The notes below the pieces were generated by a model. That model was not told the DNA's origin, made no database searches, and was given only the letters and a program-made list of their open reading frames with translations. 64,000 bases of DNA from Epiperipatus broadwayi (taxonomy: Eukaryota; Onychophora; Udeonychophora; Euonychophora; Peripatidae): assembly GCA_028023455.1 (NCBI GenBank), contig JAQFVV010000043.1, positions 540,001 through 604,000 on the forward strand. The letters are read 5' to 3'. Made by a program: the position numbers and the translations under genes. This document shows, in pieces, positions 1 through 11,520 of this stretch (the stretch's first letter is position 1; every line of letters starts with the position of its first letter).

Positions 1-215
1 ATTATTTGTCCATCTGATTGTAAAGTGATCTTTCCTTTAGGTTTTATTACAACAGCATTAGATTTTTGCAGGTGGTAGCTTGATGGGTGAAAGGCAAGTT
101 CAAAACTGACCGGTGCAGCGCTTCTATTAATGATAGGAATTTTTTTCTCTACACACTCTCCCAGACGAAGAGCTCCTAGTTTTATAGACTTATCTTTCAT
201 GTAAACAACTTGAGT
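1..215 (-). CDS. HYDIN: HYDIN exon (partial; most C-terminal in window)
   Basis: This exon starts after a TTTGTTAG acceptor and reads in phase 0 for 71 codons to the left edge of the window. The peptide opens TQVVYMKDKSIKLGALRLGE and continues through IINRSAAPVSFEL. This is the usual start of an ASH/Hydin domain: a 'lG.v.lG' strand followed by a conserved 'i.N.S..p..F' strand. HYDIN builds the C2b projection of the axonemal central pair and is needed for ciliary beating. The previous exon (6933-7131) ends in phase 0 with GEGVKMK, so the two join cleanly. The exon's 3' end lies outside the window. Assignment to HYDIN rather than another ASH protein (CFAP47, CFAP65, DLEC1) rests on recalled similarity of the joined six-exon peptide to vertebrate HYDIN. 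Confidence 0.9.
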
Positions 216-564
216 CTAACAAACAAATATATATCTTAAAATGAAAATTTTTTATGGACAACAGATATAAAAGATATATTAACCAAGTTCATCCATGTAT
301 AATCAAAGTTCTGACATTTTGACTGTATTTTATTTGCTGTCAGTAAATGTTATTTTTAAAAAACTGTTGTAGAGATATTGGAATAAAATGTTCAACAAAA
401 TAAAAAAAAAAAAACAGTTTTCTATTTAAAAAATTTGTCTTTGCTTTTTTTTTACTAGTTGAATTTTGTTTTTGTTTGCAGTGTTTCTATAATGTTTTTG
501 TTAAAAAATAACTTTTATTATCTAGTTGATGATAGATATAAAGTAGTCAAAATATTGATACAAT

Positions 565-985
565 ATTCATCATCATCAACCATTATCAATCCACTGCAGG
601 ATGAAGGTTTCTCCAAGTTCAATCCATCTTATCCGATCTTTAGTTTCTCTTCTCCACATCACCCCTGCACACTTTCTTATTTCATCCATCCATCTCAAAT
701 GTGGCCTCTTTCTGGGTCTTTTACAATCTCTTGGAATCCAGTTTAAGATTTCAATTGTCCATCTATTATCATCTCTTTAAGCAACATGTCCAGCCCAACT
801 TCACTTCCGTCTTTTAATTTTTCCAATGAGGTCACTAACACCTGTTTGATCTCTTACTCAAATATTGCATTTTAGATCTTCTCCTGTTACTCCCAACATG
901 CATCTCTCCATACGTCTTTGAGTGGTCTGAAGTCTCTGTATTGCTCTTCTGTTAAGTGTCCTACTGCTAATTATATCTGGATGAA
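565..985 (-). pseudogene. RTE-type LINE fragment (RT C-terminal tail)
   Basis: Read on the minus strand, this decayed fragment gives a broken peptide with blocks like QRRMERCMLGV, WAGHV, DDNRWTIEILNW, RPRKRPHLRWMDEIRK and FILQWIDNG. That is the C-terminal end of RTE-type non-LTR retrotransposon proteins: 'RRMER.mLGv', 'k..WaGHvaR..d.rW', 'R..GRP..RW.ddi'. Stops and frameshifts are present and no RT core remains. Three further copies lie at 37600-37985, 22240-22495 and 45665-45850. The apparent plus-strand frame at 459-746 is only the antisense of this fragment. Confidence 0.75.
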
Positions 986-1792
986 CTATAATTTAATAGG
1001 TATTCTGAAACAATTTTATATAGTGGATATCTACTTTTAAAAAAAGACATTGTTTTGCAGGTTTTGGTTAAACAAAATTCAGAAGGAAATCAATCGTTTT
1101 ATTTCAATAAGTTTGATGTGTAGCTTTGAATTACATATTGTTTTGTAGATTGTAATGAAACTACACTCAGAAAGAAATAGTTATCTCCCTCCCCCTCCTA
1201 ACATTTAAAAAAATATCCACTATTATTTGTTCGCTAAAATTTTTTAAACCACCTGTAATGTTATTTTGAGATCTCACACACAATATAAACATACACAATT
1301 ATCATTTTCACTTCATTTTGATCAACAAAAAAACTGATTGTTGTCTTTTAATTTTATTCCAACCTTCATTGTAATCTCAAAAAACCTTCACGAATCACTT
1401 TTTTACACTCATCATCTATCTGTGTAAGCACATGATACAGACACTTGACAGGAAAGAGGTGGTAAATCCTCAAACAGAAAACTTACATTGTTATGTATGT
1501 GTATGTTTATATTTTCTTACATACACATGTATACATGTGGAAACTTTCAGAGAGAAAAAAATATAAGTAAAATATTAAAGAAACCTTCTTTTAAAGTAGA
1601 AAAATAAAAGTTATAGTTAAATCACATAAAAAATATCTCTAGTTTCAAAAATGATTAGTAATAATCATTAGTGTATTTATCTGAAATGGATGGCGTCAAA
1701 AGTTGTGAGTGGAGAGAGTTTGACAATGGTAAATGAAAATGTAACAATTTACTCTAGATAAATACTTTGCATATAATAGAGATATATATGAG

Positions 1793-1860
1793 AGATAGTG
1801 ACCTGGGCCAACTGATGAGTGCTGGTTCAGCATGAAATGCATCTTGGGGTCATTTGTCTT
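1793..1860 (+). repeat. FB-A fragment with hammerhead-like core
   Basis: A short remnant of the FB-A repeat. The block CTGATGA (1812-1818), hairpin GTGCT-GGTTC-AGCAT (1819-1833) and GAAA (1834-1837) is intact. The flanks have decayed. Confidence 0.6.
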
Positions 1861-3397
1861 TTATTATATCTTTATTTATATGAATTTGAAAAGAATGGGG
1901 AAATGTGATGTTTATTATATCTAAAAAAGATTAAATGCTAAAAATAAACAATACTCTAACTAATGCAGCCGAAATGTCATTGAAAGAAACTCAAGTAGAT
2001 TCTTTTTAGATAAACGATGATCTATAAAAATAACTAATTAATTAAAAAGGCAAACATAATAATTAATTGCCTGTATGAAGCATAACTTGAACAGATGTGC
2101 AGTGTACCACCCAATCATTTCTGGGATTGGAAAACAATGAACTGCCTCAGTACTAAGCGATCGAGAAACAGTTCAATTGATTCTTGGAGATTCATCTGTG
2201 TAGATGGATATATATTCAAGCAAAGTGTTTCCCTTTCCACAGTGACTTCAAGTACAGAGAACTGGCCTCTAAATGTGACAAGAGTCAGTTAGGCCTCTTC
2301 AAAACTCATATTAATCTTTATTATTATACCTTTGGATCCATTGATGTAATAACTGTATATATGTAAATAGCTAAACATTTAAGGGATTGTATAATTAAAG
2401 TTTACTTTAAAATTAACCATTAGTCATTATTACCACACTCGTGGAAGTGCATTCTCTAACAGCTAGACATATCATACATCAATTACTAAAATCTAGCAAA
2501 CACTGACCTTACCAAAAAAATAGTGATGATAAAATTCTAAAAAAAGCATTTCTATGGACTAAAAAAATCTAGCTTAAATGAAAAATGTAATAAATCAAAA
2601 AAGCGAAAAATGTAATAAATCAAAAAAGAAAGTGCTGTCCCTCATTATTCTGCTACCGATGTTTAACAATAGAAAAAGAAATCTATTATTTGTTCATCAA
2701 AATTGTGTCACATGTGTGTTTCTTCTTTTTGATTCTTCTTTAACCAAAACTTGCAAACCAATGCCTTCCTTCAAAAGTAAGTATCAAATCACTTTGTGTA
2801 TAGTCTCAAAATAACGCACATGATTAAAAACCTATAGATAATTTTAATGAGAAAATAATAGCTACTACTTTTTAAGATGGGGAGGGATAATCATTATTTC
2901 TTTCTGACTGTTGTTTCACCAAAATCTGAAAAACAACGTCTTCATTCAAAAATAGATATCAAATTTTTTGCTTAGCATCTTCAGTAGTATTCAGGGATTT
3001 TTTATGGCCACCCCCTTCCCCTGAATATTTAAAAACATCCCAGAATACATACTAAATGGTAACCTGTAGATGAACTTGGTTATTTTATATATATGAATAT
3101 GTAGTTGCAAAAAAATGATAAAGTTATACATTTTACAATAGTCTTCATTTACATAATTACTATAAAAGAATTTTTGATAAAATATTGATACATTTGAAAA
3201 ATTGATTCACTGACTTCAGGAAAACTTTTTTTTTTTAAATTTAAATCATGAATTAAACTTTATACCTTGTTTTTATTCATGTTTTTAACAAAAAATGTAA
3301 TCAATATAAACATAAGAATATGCAACTGTGCATATGAGTTTTAAATAATTTGAATTGTTCTATGAAATGAATACAAAAACTATATTTATAACAAGAC

Positions 3398-3556
3398 TAC
3401 CTAAGTCTCCATACAGTAGTGCCACCAAATACAAGCCTTTGCAATCAATGGGTGCAGGAAGATTTGTGCATAAAATCACTATCTAGTGCACAAACATTCC
3501 TGCATCCATTGATTACAAAAGCTTGCACTTGATGGCACTACTGTAAGGGGAGTTAG
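3398..3556. repeat. FB-B fold-back, short
   Basis: Two inverted arms, each carrying TCTCCATACAGTAGTGCCA-like and GTGCAGGAAGATTTGTGCAT-like sequence, meet near 3480. The central FB-B segment with the CTGATGA block is deleted in this copy. Confidence 0.75.
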
Positions 3557-3904
3557 GTATGCTTATTAACAGCATATGCAAGCATATGAAATGGTGATCA
3601 TGTGATATATTTAGAATATTCAGAAAAGATACATTTTATTATTTTGGATTAAAAATTTAATGATATAGTAGTAGATATAGACTTTTTTCATTTCATTTTT
3701 AATTAGTAATGACATGTTTTCATCTGGCTAATATATTGAGTTCATTTTGAATTTTCATTAATTTGGTAAGAGTAGATCTATAAATATCAAAGCCATTTCA
3801 TTTTTCATCCTTTGTCCATATAATATTTATTTGTAGCCTGAAAGAAGAGCAATTACTCCATTAATTGTATATGCAAATTTAATATTCACATTATTAATTT
3901 CTAT

Positions 3905-4120
3905 TTGACAGAGGCAAAATTCTTCATACAGTAGCATCACTCACGCAAGCCAGAGTAATCAATGGATGCAGGAAGATTTGTGCATAAAATCCCTATTTAG
4001 TGCCTACTCATCCAATATCCTCAGACTAGTTTCTAGTTTGTGGCTTTCATCAGTGATGAGCTTTGTATCTGAGAGCATGGTACTTAAATCTTAGTATCTA
4101 ATGCACCCTCCAGCAGCCAC
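3905..4120. repeat. FB-B half copy
   Basis: A single FB-B arm runs from the GAGGCAAAATTCTTCATACA end to the TCTAATGCACCCTCCAGCAG end. On the minus strand it holds an ACTGATGA...AGAAACTAG block (around 4030-4060). Confidence 0.7.
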
Positions 4121-4261
4121 CTCCAAAATGAAAACACAATAATGTTTTCAAGCTAAGTTCATTAGCTGGTAAAGTCATATAGATCTGAACTCAGTTCAGC
4201 ATCCATATATTTTGGTGTCTTTGATTATTTAATAACCATATCCAACATAATCCTATTGGGC

Positions 4262-4475
4262 AGGATTGGTTTTAAACCACCAAACATCACATGATCACCA
4301 TTCTTTATGCTTACACAAGCTGTTTTGAGGCAAAACTCTTCATACAGGAGGCACCATTCAGTGCAAGCTAGAGTACTGAGTGGTTCTACTGCCATAGAGA
4401 GTTTTATCTCTGTGAAAACAGCTTGTGTGAGCATAAAGAATGGTAATCATGAGATGTTTGATGGTTTAATTTCTA
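4262..4475. repeat. FB-B fold-back, outer arms only
   Basis: Inverted ends AACATCACATGATCACCATT (left) and the matching ATGGTAATCATGAGATGTTT (right) enclose arms containing AAGCTGTTTTGAGGCAAAAC and its inverse. The middle is deleted. The 69-residue minus-strand frame here is repeat sequence, not a gene. Confidence 0.75.
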
Positions 4476-4968
4476 TTTGATTGTGAAAGAAGCTGATTAA
4501 AAATGAGATTCTGTCTCCATTTTTGATTATATTGATTATTAGTTTAATTATTAAAACAAAGTTTTAAGAGTGAGATTCAGTCTTCATTCTTATATAAGTA
4601 ATTAATTTAATAATCCTTAGTGCCAATTTACAATCTGAATGATATCATTTTTGATTTTCATCAATTCTGGCAAAGATACGCTTGTAAACACTGAAAACTT
4701 GATAAATAGATGGATCTATTCTATTTTTGATCTTCTGTCAATGGAGTATTATTTATTCATAAACTGAGAGAATAATGATTTATTTTATTATGCTAATTTA
4801 ATGTTTAATGTGTATATGTGTTAAATTTTCCATATAACCATAGGCAACAGAATACTATGATCAAGAAACAACCCTTGAACCCTTATTTTACCTCTCAAGT
4901 TTAGATTGCTGAATTAAAAACATTATGTAAAAAGTTCTTGTAGAATATCCAATCATGTTTTTTAAACT

Positions 4969-5409
4969 ATATAGGAGGTTTGAATTCAGACTTTCACATG
5001 ACCATCAAATATCCATGCTATCTTATACTGCTGACACACTTGATCACACACATTGAAAAGCTAAATAATCACCAATATGGGTATTTCGTGCTAAACCAGC
5101 ACTCATCAGGTCGTCCAGATTATCATCTTCACACATATATACAATCAATGCTCAGCTTATATTAAGATAGCTAATCTTTATACTTTAATGGATAGGCTTC
5201 AATCCACTCCATTCCATAACTTTTCAGCCATCCATTTCATTGAAAATCTGATGATGGAACGCTCAAAGCCCACATTGGTGCCAACCTTCTCAATCTATCC
5301 ATGTTGACCATAAGTCACTCTGACATTTCATGTACAGGACATAATACATTTATGTACATATCCCTCATTGAGGATCATGTGAAAGTTTGAGTTCTAAACC
5401 CCCTATATA
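4969..5409. repeat. FB-A element with best-preserved hammerhead-like core
   Basis: Ends are ATAGGAGGTTTGAATTCAGA (left) and the inverted GTGAAAGTTTGAGTTC...CCCTATAT (right), in TATATA-rich flanks. On the minus strand 5109-5084 reads CTGATGA, stem GTGCT, loop GGTTT, stem AGCAC, GAAA. All five stem pairs are Watson-Crick, including the G-C pair next to the core that is typical of hammerheads. The right arm lacks a matching second core. Confidence 0.75.
5084..5109 (-). ncRNA. Hammerhead-like ribozyme core (candidate)
   Basis: CTGATGA, a perfect 5-bp hairpin and GAAA follow in the order and spacing of the hammerhead catalytic core. Upstream on the same strand lies ACACATATATGTGTG, then a region that could form stem I ending at the core. 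I cannot identify a clear stem III plus UH cleavage site, so this is a candidate, probably degenerate. Confidence 0.4.
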
Positions 5410-6071
5410 TCATATATTGAAATGCAAATATGAAAAAATCTGTAATGTAGAAAAAATTCATATATTAAACTACAACACATTTACTTTTTCATTTGTGTTA
5501 CTGACTTAAATTTTTATTTATATGAATTCATGTAGATAATTGTTGTGTAAGTATCAACCATTTTATGTCTTTTAATTCAGGAATTTCTCTTTGTGTGTGC
5601 CCTATGTGTAGCTGAAAGTTAAAAACCTTTAGCATTTATTGCAAGGTTTATAAGTAAAATTTGAATATGGTGTACATTAATGTTACCATGATCCCTTAGG
5701 GGTTTTCTTCATTTTCAACCAAGAAGGCAATAATGGAAGCTAACTTTACAAATAATGCATGTTACTAGATTAATATATATTTGATGCTATCGTACTTGAA
5801 ATATTATCAGTTTATAAAGATATAATAAAAGTATTAAATCTTTTTGTGTACATATATAAAAGTATTATTTTATTACTACATTTTTACACTTGTAAAGGTA
5901 AACCACGGATTAGAGATGGTAAAAGATTAGTTTGTAGTTGTATAAAATGATGATGTACAGATCATAAGGTTGGAATTTTTCAATATAATAAAGAATAATA
6001 AAACAATGTAATCATAGTTATAAAGTTTTTGTTTTAAGAAATGAAATTAATATAATTAGAAATAATAAAAG

Positions 6072-6425
6072 AGTAACAAACTCTCCATGCAGTAGTGCTA
6101 CCAAGTCCAAACCTTTGTAACCAATGGACGCAAGAAGGTTTGTGCATAAAATTTCCTTTCTAGTGCTGGAGGATTGCATTAGATTCTAAGAACTAGGTGC
6201 AGTGCTCTCAAATCCAAGGCTCCTCATTGATGAAAGCCACAAGCTAGTAATTAATCTAGGGATGTTGGATGAGTAGGCAATAGATAGGGATTTTATGCAC
6301 AAACCTTCCTGTATTCATTGACTACAAAGGCTTGCACTTGTGGCACTACTATATGGAAAGCTTGGCACTCTTATTAATGGCATGTGTAATCATATGAAAT
6401 GGTGATTATATGATGTTTTGATGGT
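6072..6425. repeat. FB-B fold-back element
   Basis: Left arm starts ACAAACTCTCCATGCAGTAG and right arm ends near GTGGCACTACTATATGG, followed by ATGGTGATTATATGATGTTT. The arms are inverted copies. The plus-strand CTGATGA block has decayed to ATTGATGAAAGCCACAAGC. Confidence 0.75.
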
Positions 6426-6765
6426 TTTTGTAGAAATAATATACATTTTAAAAAAAATTAAATGCAATAATACCAAATATGTAAATAAATTAAAAATTGA
6501 TAATGTTCCTGATTAAAACTGATTTTTTTTTTACCATAATGCAGCAGTACAATACACAAGAATACCTAGAAATCTTTTAAATTGAATTGTTTACAATAAT
6601 TTATATGTAAATTTACATTTTTGGAATTTACAAAAAAAAAAACATTAGAGCATATTTTTCAAGTGTATAAATTCTGATTTTATAAAATTCTTATTGTTTA
6701 GACTAAACAAAATATTTTTATGATTTTTTTTAATATTCCCATTACTATATTATGATATATATATG

Positions 6766-6850
6766 AAGTAATAATTTACTAAGGCTGTAACCTTAGAAAT
6801 AAGCGTCTGAAAAATACGAAGGTAGGGACCTCTATAGGTCTTAAAACATA
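6766..6850. repeat. FB-C repeat fragment
   Basis: TTTACTAAGGCTGTAACCTT and GCGAAGGTAGGGACCTCTAT-like sequence match the longer copies at 22905-23037 and 31563-31682. It ends about 80 bases from the HYDIN exon at 6933. Confidence 0.65.
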
Positions 6851-6932
6851 TGAGTAAACTCAAATATAAAAAAGAATTTATAATTAGATATTGAATAATA
6901 ATTAACATAAATATTTGACTAAAAATTCTTAC

Positions 6933-7131
6933 CTTCATTTTAACACCTTCACCTAATATTGTAATTACTTGTTTATTTAACAGATTAATCATGAAAGATA
7001 TCTTTACTCGGTATTTCTTTTCTTGTAATGGAAAAAATGTAATAACTATGTCTCTGGAACTACCAGGCCGTAATATGGCTGCTTCAAAATTAACATTAAG
7101 ATAAGGTGTGTTTACAAACTCACATTCAACT
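6933..7131 (-). CDS. HYDIN: HYDIN exon (ASH domain)
   Basis: A 199-bp internal exon with acceptor TTTTTTTAG and donor GTAAGA. One base completes the codon split by the previous intron, then 66 codons follow, ending in phase 0. The peptide runs VECEFVNTPYLNVNF, then RPGSSRDIVITFFP, then VITILGEGVKMK. This is the second half of an ASH domain: the 'Rpg.....i.F.P' strand, then the closing strand ending in 'GeG'. In the protein it would be a structural beta-sandwich of the central-pair projection, with no catalytic role. An acceptor two bases further on is possible but would break the frame with 19712-19881. Confidence 0.92.
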
Positions 7132-7237
7132 CTAAAAAAATATCAATAAAAATAAAATAATTAACAGATAAGAAATTAGCCTCATTTTAATTATATATTT
7201 CTTATATATTAAAGTTAATATAATGAGCATGCCAATA

Positions 7238-7387
7238 GCTCTTAACCAGCTTTTCAGAATATCCCTTCCTCAGACCAGTTTCATGCTTTTGAATTCTTCA
7301 GTGAGGTGCAAGGAGCACCTCAGTGAAGAATGCCAAAAGCATGAAACCGTCTGAGGATAGGGATATTCTGAAAAGCTTGTTAAGAGC
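7238..7387. repeat. Short fold-back element
   Basis: Inverted arms 7238-7308 and 7318-7387 start GCTCTTAACCAGCTTTTCAG and end with its near-complement, enclosing about 10 bp. Both arms carry a (C)TGAAGA - hairpin - GAAAC block. On the plus strand this is TGAAGA, ATGC-CAAAA-GCAT, GAAAC (about 7323-7346). Confidence 0.75.
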
Positions 7388-7768
7388 TAACATTTTTAAT
7401 ACGAGCTTATTAAATTAAGTCACATGATATATGATTTGATTTCCTTGCAATTATTAACATTCAAAACTGAATAATAATTTTCTGCAGAGACTCAAATGAT
7501 GCTGATTGTAAACATAAAAATACCATATGCTTCAAAAATAAGTTGCTTTACAAGACTCTTAGGTTTGCAATACTATGGACTTTTTCTATTTGTTCTATTG
7601 TTAAAATGAAATTTTATAATTAATATTTAAACTTTATCAGTATTTATAATTTTATTTAGCCAATAGATACTTTTTCATTACACTGTAATGAAAAAGTACC
7701 AATAAACCAATAATATTCTATTAAGGTTTGAACAACTGATTAATATACGTATATAAAGAAAATATATG

Positions 7769-7924
7769 TTAATTAAAAACTATTGTAATAACATTAAAAT
7801 AATTCTTTCAATTCATGGATGGCAGTTGATGATAGTTAAGGAATTAACTGAAAGTACTTCCATGAATTGAGAGACTATATAATAGTTAATTACCATTTTA
7901 TTAGTATTTTAATTGTTATTATAA
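7769..7924. repeat. FB-G fold-back (Penelope-tail type)
   Basis: Inverted arms around GTTAAGGAATTAACTGAAAG carry CTTTCAATTCATGGA and its inverse. The outer AATGGTAATTAACTATTATA / TATAATAGTTAATTACCATT tails match the 3' ends of the Penelope dimer at 36896-37588. A single arm is also at 43230-43345. Confidence 0.65.
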
Positions 7925-9989
7925 GCTTTACTATTATGCTGTAATATGGAATATAGAAGCATATCTCTTTCATCTACAAAAATACTATATAACAAATGAA
8001 AAACTTATTATTCACTTAAGGGCAGAAAACTGTATTTATATTGTTTCTATTCAGTAAGTAATTTTTTTATCTTCTCAAATATTTTGAAAATGCGGACTAA
8101 TAGTCTAATAATATTTACATATTTGGCACTAGGTTAGAAACTATATACTTTCGAGCAGTAATCTATTTTATTTACTATACTCCAAAACTACCTATTGTAT
8201 AAGCAATCGATGATTCAGATTATAGTGCCACATTCAAATGTGGATCCTACGAGGTAGCCAGAAAAATCAAGTGATTCTTTGTTTAGCATATTTTAATCAC
8301 TATAATTATATATCAAGTTAAATTCTGAATAATATCTTATTTCTAACTTTAAAAGCTATAAGAATGAGTCAACTGAATGATACATAAAAAAACATGCAGG
8401 TATATATTCTCATGTCAGGTTTTCTAGTTAATTTCTTATGAAAAGATAGGACATTGATTCATATTCTGCTTTCAAAACAAATAACATAAAGCTTTTATAT
8501 ACTAATTGGTTTGGGTTAAAAGAACTGGTATGTTTAAATTTTAAAGTCGATGGCTTTGAATTCTGTATAAAAGTAAAATCTGACTACTTGCAGGAAGGGT
8601 CAATTAGCACTTAGTGTCCACTGATTTTGACCAAGAAATATTGATAGCTGGAAAAAAACTCTGATATACTTAATACAATAATATTTCTTCACTTTATATT
8701 ATAATATTTATAAACCTAACCAAATTTCACTAATGCTTCCTTCCCACTGATGTTTGACAAAGGCAGATGTTTTCTCATTAACGTATATATGTAACATTAT
8801 TTATTTATTAAATTTAAAAAATATATATAATTAGTAAATTGAAATCTTCTCAGTTTCATATAATTTTACTGATAATTAATTGTTTCATTTGATAATATAT
8901 TGCAACTTATTAAAAATGAAACCATTTTTTTATGCATGTTATACTTTACTAATCACACTTGCCATGTGTTCAACTATTCAAACTCTTATTAAAGTTCCTT
9001 ATAAATTTAACAAAAACCTATACCATAATTATTTATGATAGTTTATTAAATTCTAACTTTTATAATTGCTATATTTTATAGAAAATGTATTAGGCTGTAG
9101 TACTCGAGAGCTATAAATTATAAAGCTACGTTTTACGTCAGAGAAAAAAACAGTAATGAAATGTAAATACATATCTAGTTTAAAAAGCAATAAAAAGATC
9201 ACTAGATATGTAAATTTTAAAAAGTAATGAAAAATAAATTCTGTAAAAATAAAGAAAACTTTATTTTGATAATTTGAGTTTAAGTCTAATATTTAAACAG
9301 ATAAAGAATGTAACTTAAAAGCATTCTATAAAAGATTGCCAAAAGGTAATGCAAAAGATTAATGTCAAGACCAGATATAACTTATGAATTTAAAGTACCA
9401 AGAAAACTGTGTATTGATAAAATCAAACCATTAAACTATTTTAGAAAAAAAGAAATGGAATAAATATTTGAAGCTAATTATTGTGGAATGCAAACAGTCA
9501 TAATTAGAAGCCGGATCCTTATCACAATTGTAAAAATTCATTACTCAAATGCATTTATTTTTACATTGGAATGATAAGAATTTATCAATGAATTCAAGCA
9601 ACAAAAGAGTGCAACCGTCAACTTTTCTCCACTCATCACATGCTGTTGTATTGCTGTCTAAGGACCTTTGAGAAAAGCTGATGGGATAAATGACCCTAGA
9701 CTTTTCTGAAATGATAGAAGTGTCCCAGAACTGTGTCTCTGAGCTGGCTAGATAAAATGTTTATAGACCTCACTGGTCTTTTACTATTTGTGTATGCCGG
9801 AGAGGGCCCAATAAGCATTGTGTTTTAAGTACTGTAAATATAAACTTTTAGTATTCACTTAGGTCCATCACTATTGCAGTGGCAGTATTTATTTGTTTAG
9901 TGGTGATTATAGCATTGAAGATTTAGAACTTTAAATCAAGGACTAATTGTGTACATAAACTAATTATGGATCGTTATTTAGTAAAGTCT

Positions 9990-10065
9990 TGATGTGTGTG
10001 TATATATATATATATATACACACACATTGATGACTGTATATATATATATATATATATAACATGTA
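9990..10065. repeat. TA/CA microsatellite
   Basis: Runs of (TA)n, a CACACA patch and a second (TA)n run. The minus-strand frame over it is a low-complexity Tyr-Ile repeat. Confidence 0.85.
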
Positions 10066-10904
10066 AATAATGGTATTTATTCTTATATAATAACATTTGG
10101 TGTAATTAATACATTTGTGATAATTGTCAGTAATCAGCCTCATAGCTGAATACACAACTAAGTTAAGTTAGTGCAGTCTGACAATCACATTCAAACCAGG
10201 TGCAAAAGTAGAGATTTCTTATAATAGTTTACAAACAATGAACTCTGCTATTCATTTAATGAATATTATTTCTATAGTGTAATCTTTACAACATATACTT
10301 ATATTTGATTACTTTAAATATTGGTCAACACATAAAAAAATCTGTAAGTAAAATTACTTTGCTTTATTATGGCTGTATATAATTAAATAAATTACAAAAT
10401 TAATAAGTTCAACTTTTTAAAATATTTGCACACACACACACTAAATATTTTAATATTAGCAATATTCTTATATTATCATGGATTTGTCTTTGTTACTGTT
10501 TTTCTTCTTTTAATCTATTTAGGTGATTTTGGGTTTCTGCTCAACAGTTATTTCTAAGTTCAAATTTCTTTATGCTGACACAGTTCTGCTTCTAAAAGGA
10601 ATGCACATTTAAAGCTGGATTAAGTTGGTAACATATGTCGATTAGCACCACTTACCTCCAGGAAAACTTAGTGCATGATGTTGATAAAGTCTATACTGCT
10701 ATACATATGTATTAAAAAATATTCTCACCTTCCCAAAAAATATTTATTTTTCTAATTTCCAACAAATCTTTGAGTGGTTTATATTATTTGTTGGTGATAA
10801 GAATATCAGATACTATTATCTCAAATAATAGACCAGCAAGGCTAAAATTTTAAATAAGTCTAACTTCTCAGCTTGACCAAAGTTTTAAAGAACACTAATT
10901 AAAA

Positions 10905-11520
10905 ATGTATCACATGATCACCATTCTTTATGCTTACATAAGCTGTTAATACATAGACAAAACTCTCCATTTAGAAGCACTACTCAGTGCATGCCAGAGT
11001 AATCAATAGATGCAAGAAGGTTTGTGCATAAAATCCCTACCTAGTGCATACTCATTCAATATCTCCAGACTATTTTCTAACTTGTGGCTTTCATCAGTGA
11101 GAAGTTTTACATTTGAGAGCACTGCACCCAGACTTCAGGATCTAATGCAACTCTCCAGCAGGCACTTTTTATTCTTTTTTAGTTAACTATAAAGCTTTGA
11201 GTTCAAAATGAAAATACAATGTAATTCAAATCTATTTGCCTATATAAGCAAATAGGCTTAAATGAAAATATTTGTGTTTTCATTTTGGACTCAAACCTTT
11301 ATGATTAACTAAAAAACTAAAAGATGGTTGCTGGAGGGTTGCATTAAATCCTAAGATCTAGATGCAACGCTCTCAAATCCAACACTGAAGAAAGCTAGAA
11401 GCTAGAAATTTGTCTAGGAATATTGGATGAGTAAGCACTTGATAGGGATTTTATGGACCAATCTTCTTGCATCCACTGACTGCTCTGGCTTGTGCTACTA
11501 TTTGGAGAATATTGTCTCTG
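10905..11520. repeat. FB-B fold-back, near full length
   Basis: Two arms of about 300 bp in inverted orientation meet near 11210-11260. The left end is ATCACATGATCACCATTCTT. Each arm includes TGCAAGAAGGTTTGTGCATA, a CTCATTCAATATCTCC segment, the decayed CTGATGA-type block and the ATCTAATGCAACTCTCCAGC segment. This copy best shows the whole family's length. Confidence 0.8.

Larger units (their letters stand above)
216..6932 (-). other. HYDIN intron (6.7 kb)
   Basis: Bounded by a GTAAGA donor at the 6933 side and a TTAG acceptor at the 215 side. It contains an RTE LINE fragment, FB-A and FB-B fold-back repeats and one FB-C copy, listed separately. I recognise nothing in 990-1790, 1861-3390, 4476-4968, 5410-6070 or 6426-6765. 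These are AT-rich with only short chance reading frames. Confidence 0.85.

Noticed and set aside
459-746. 95-codon plus-strand open frame
   Set aside because: Antisense of the RTE LINE fragment at 565-985, whose minus strand gives recognisable RTE blocks.
2095-2366. Overlapping 65- and 60-codon plus frames
   Set aside because: No recognisable domain, no splice or promoter context, and the two frames conflict; probably chance.
10905-11520. Regularly spaced repeats as a CRISPR array
   Set aside because: The repeats are inverted-arm mobile elements in a eukaryotic intron, with no uniform repeat-spacer pattern.
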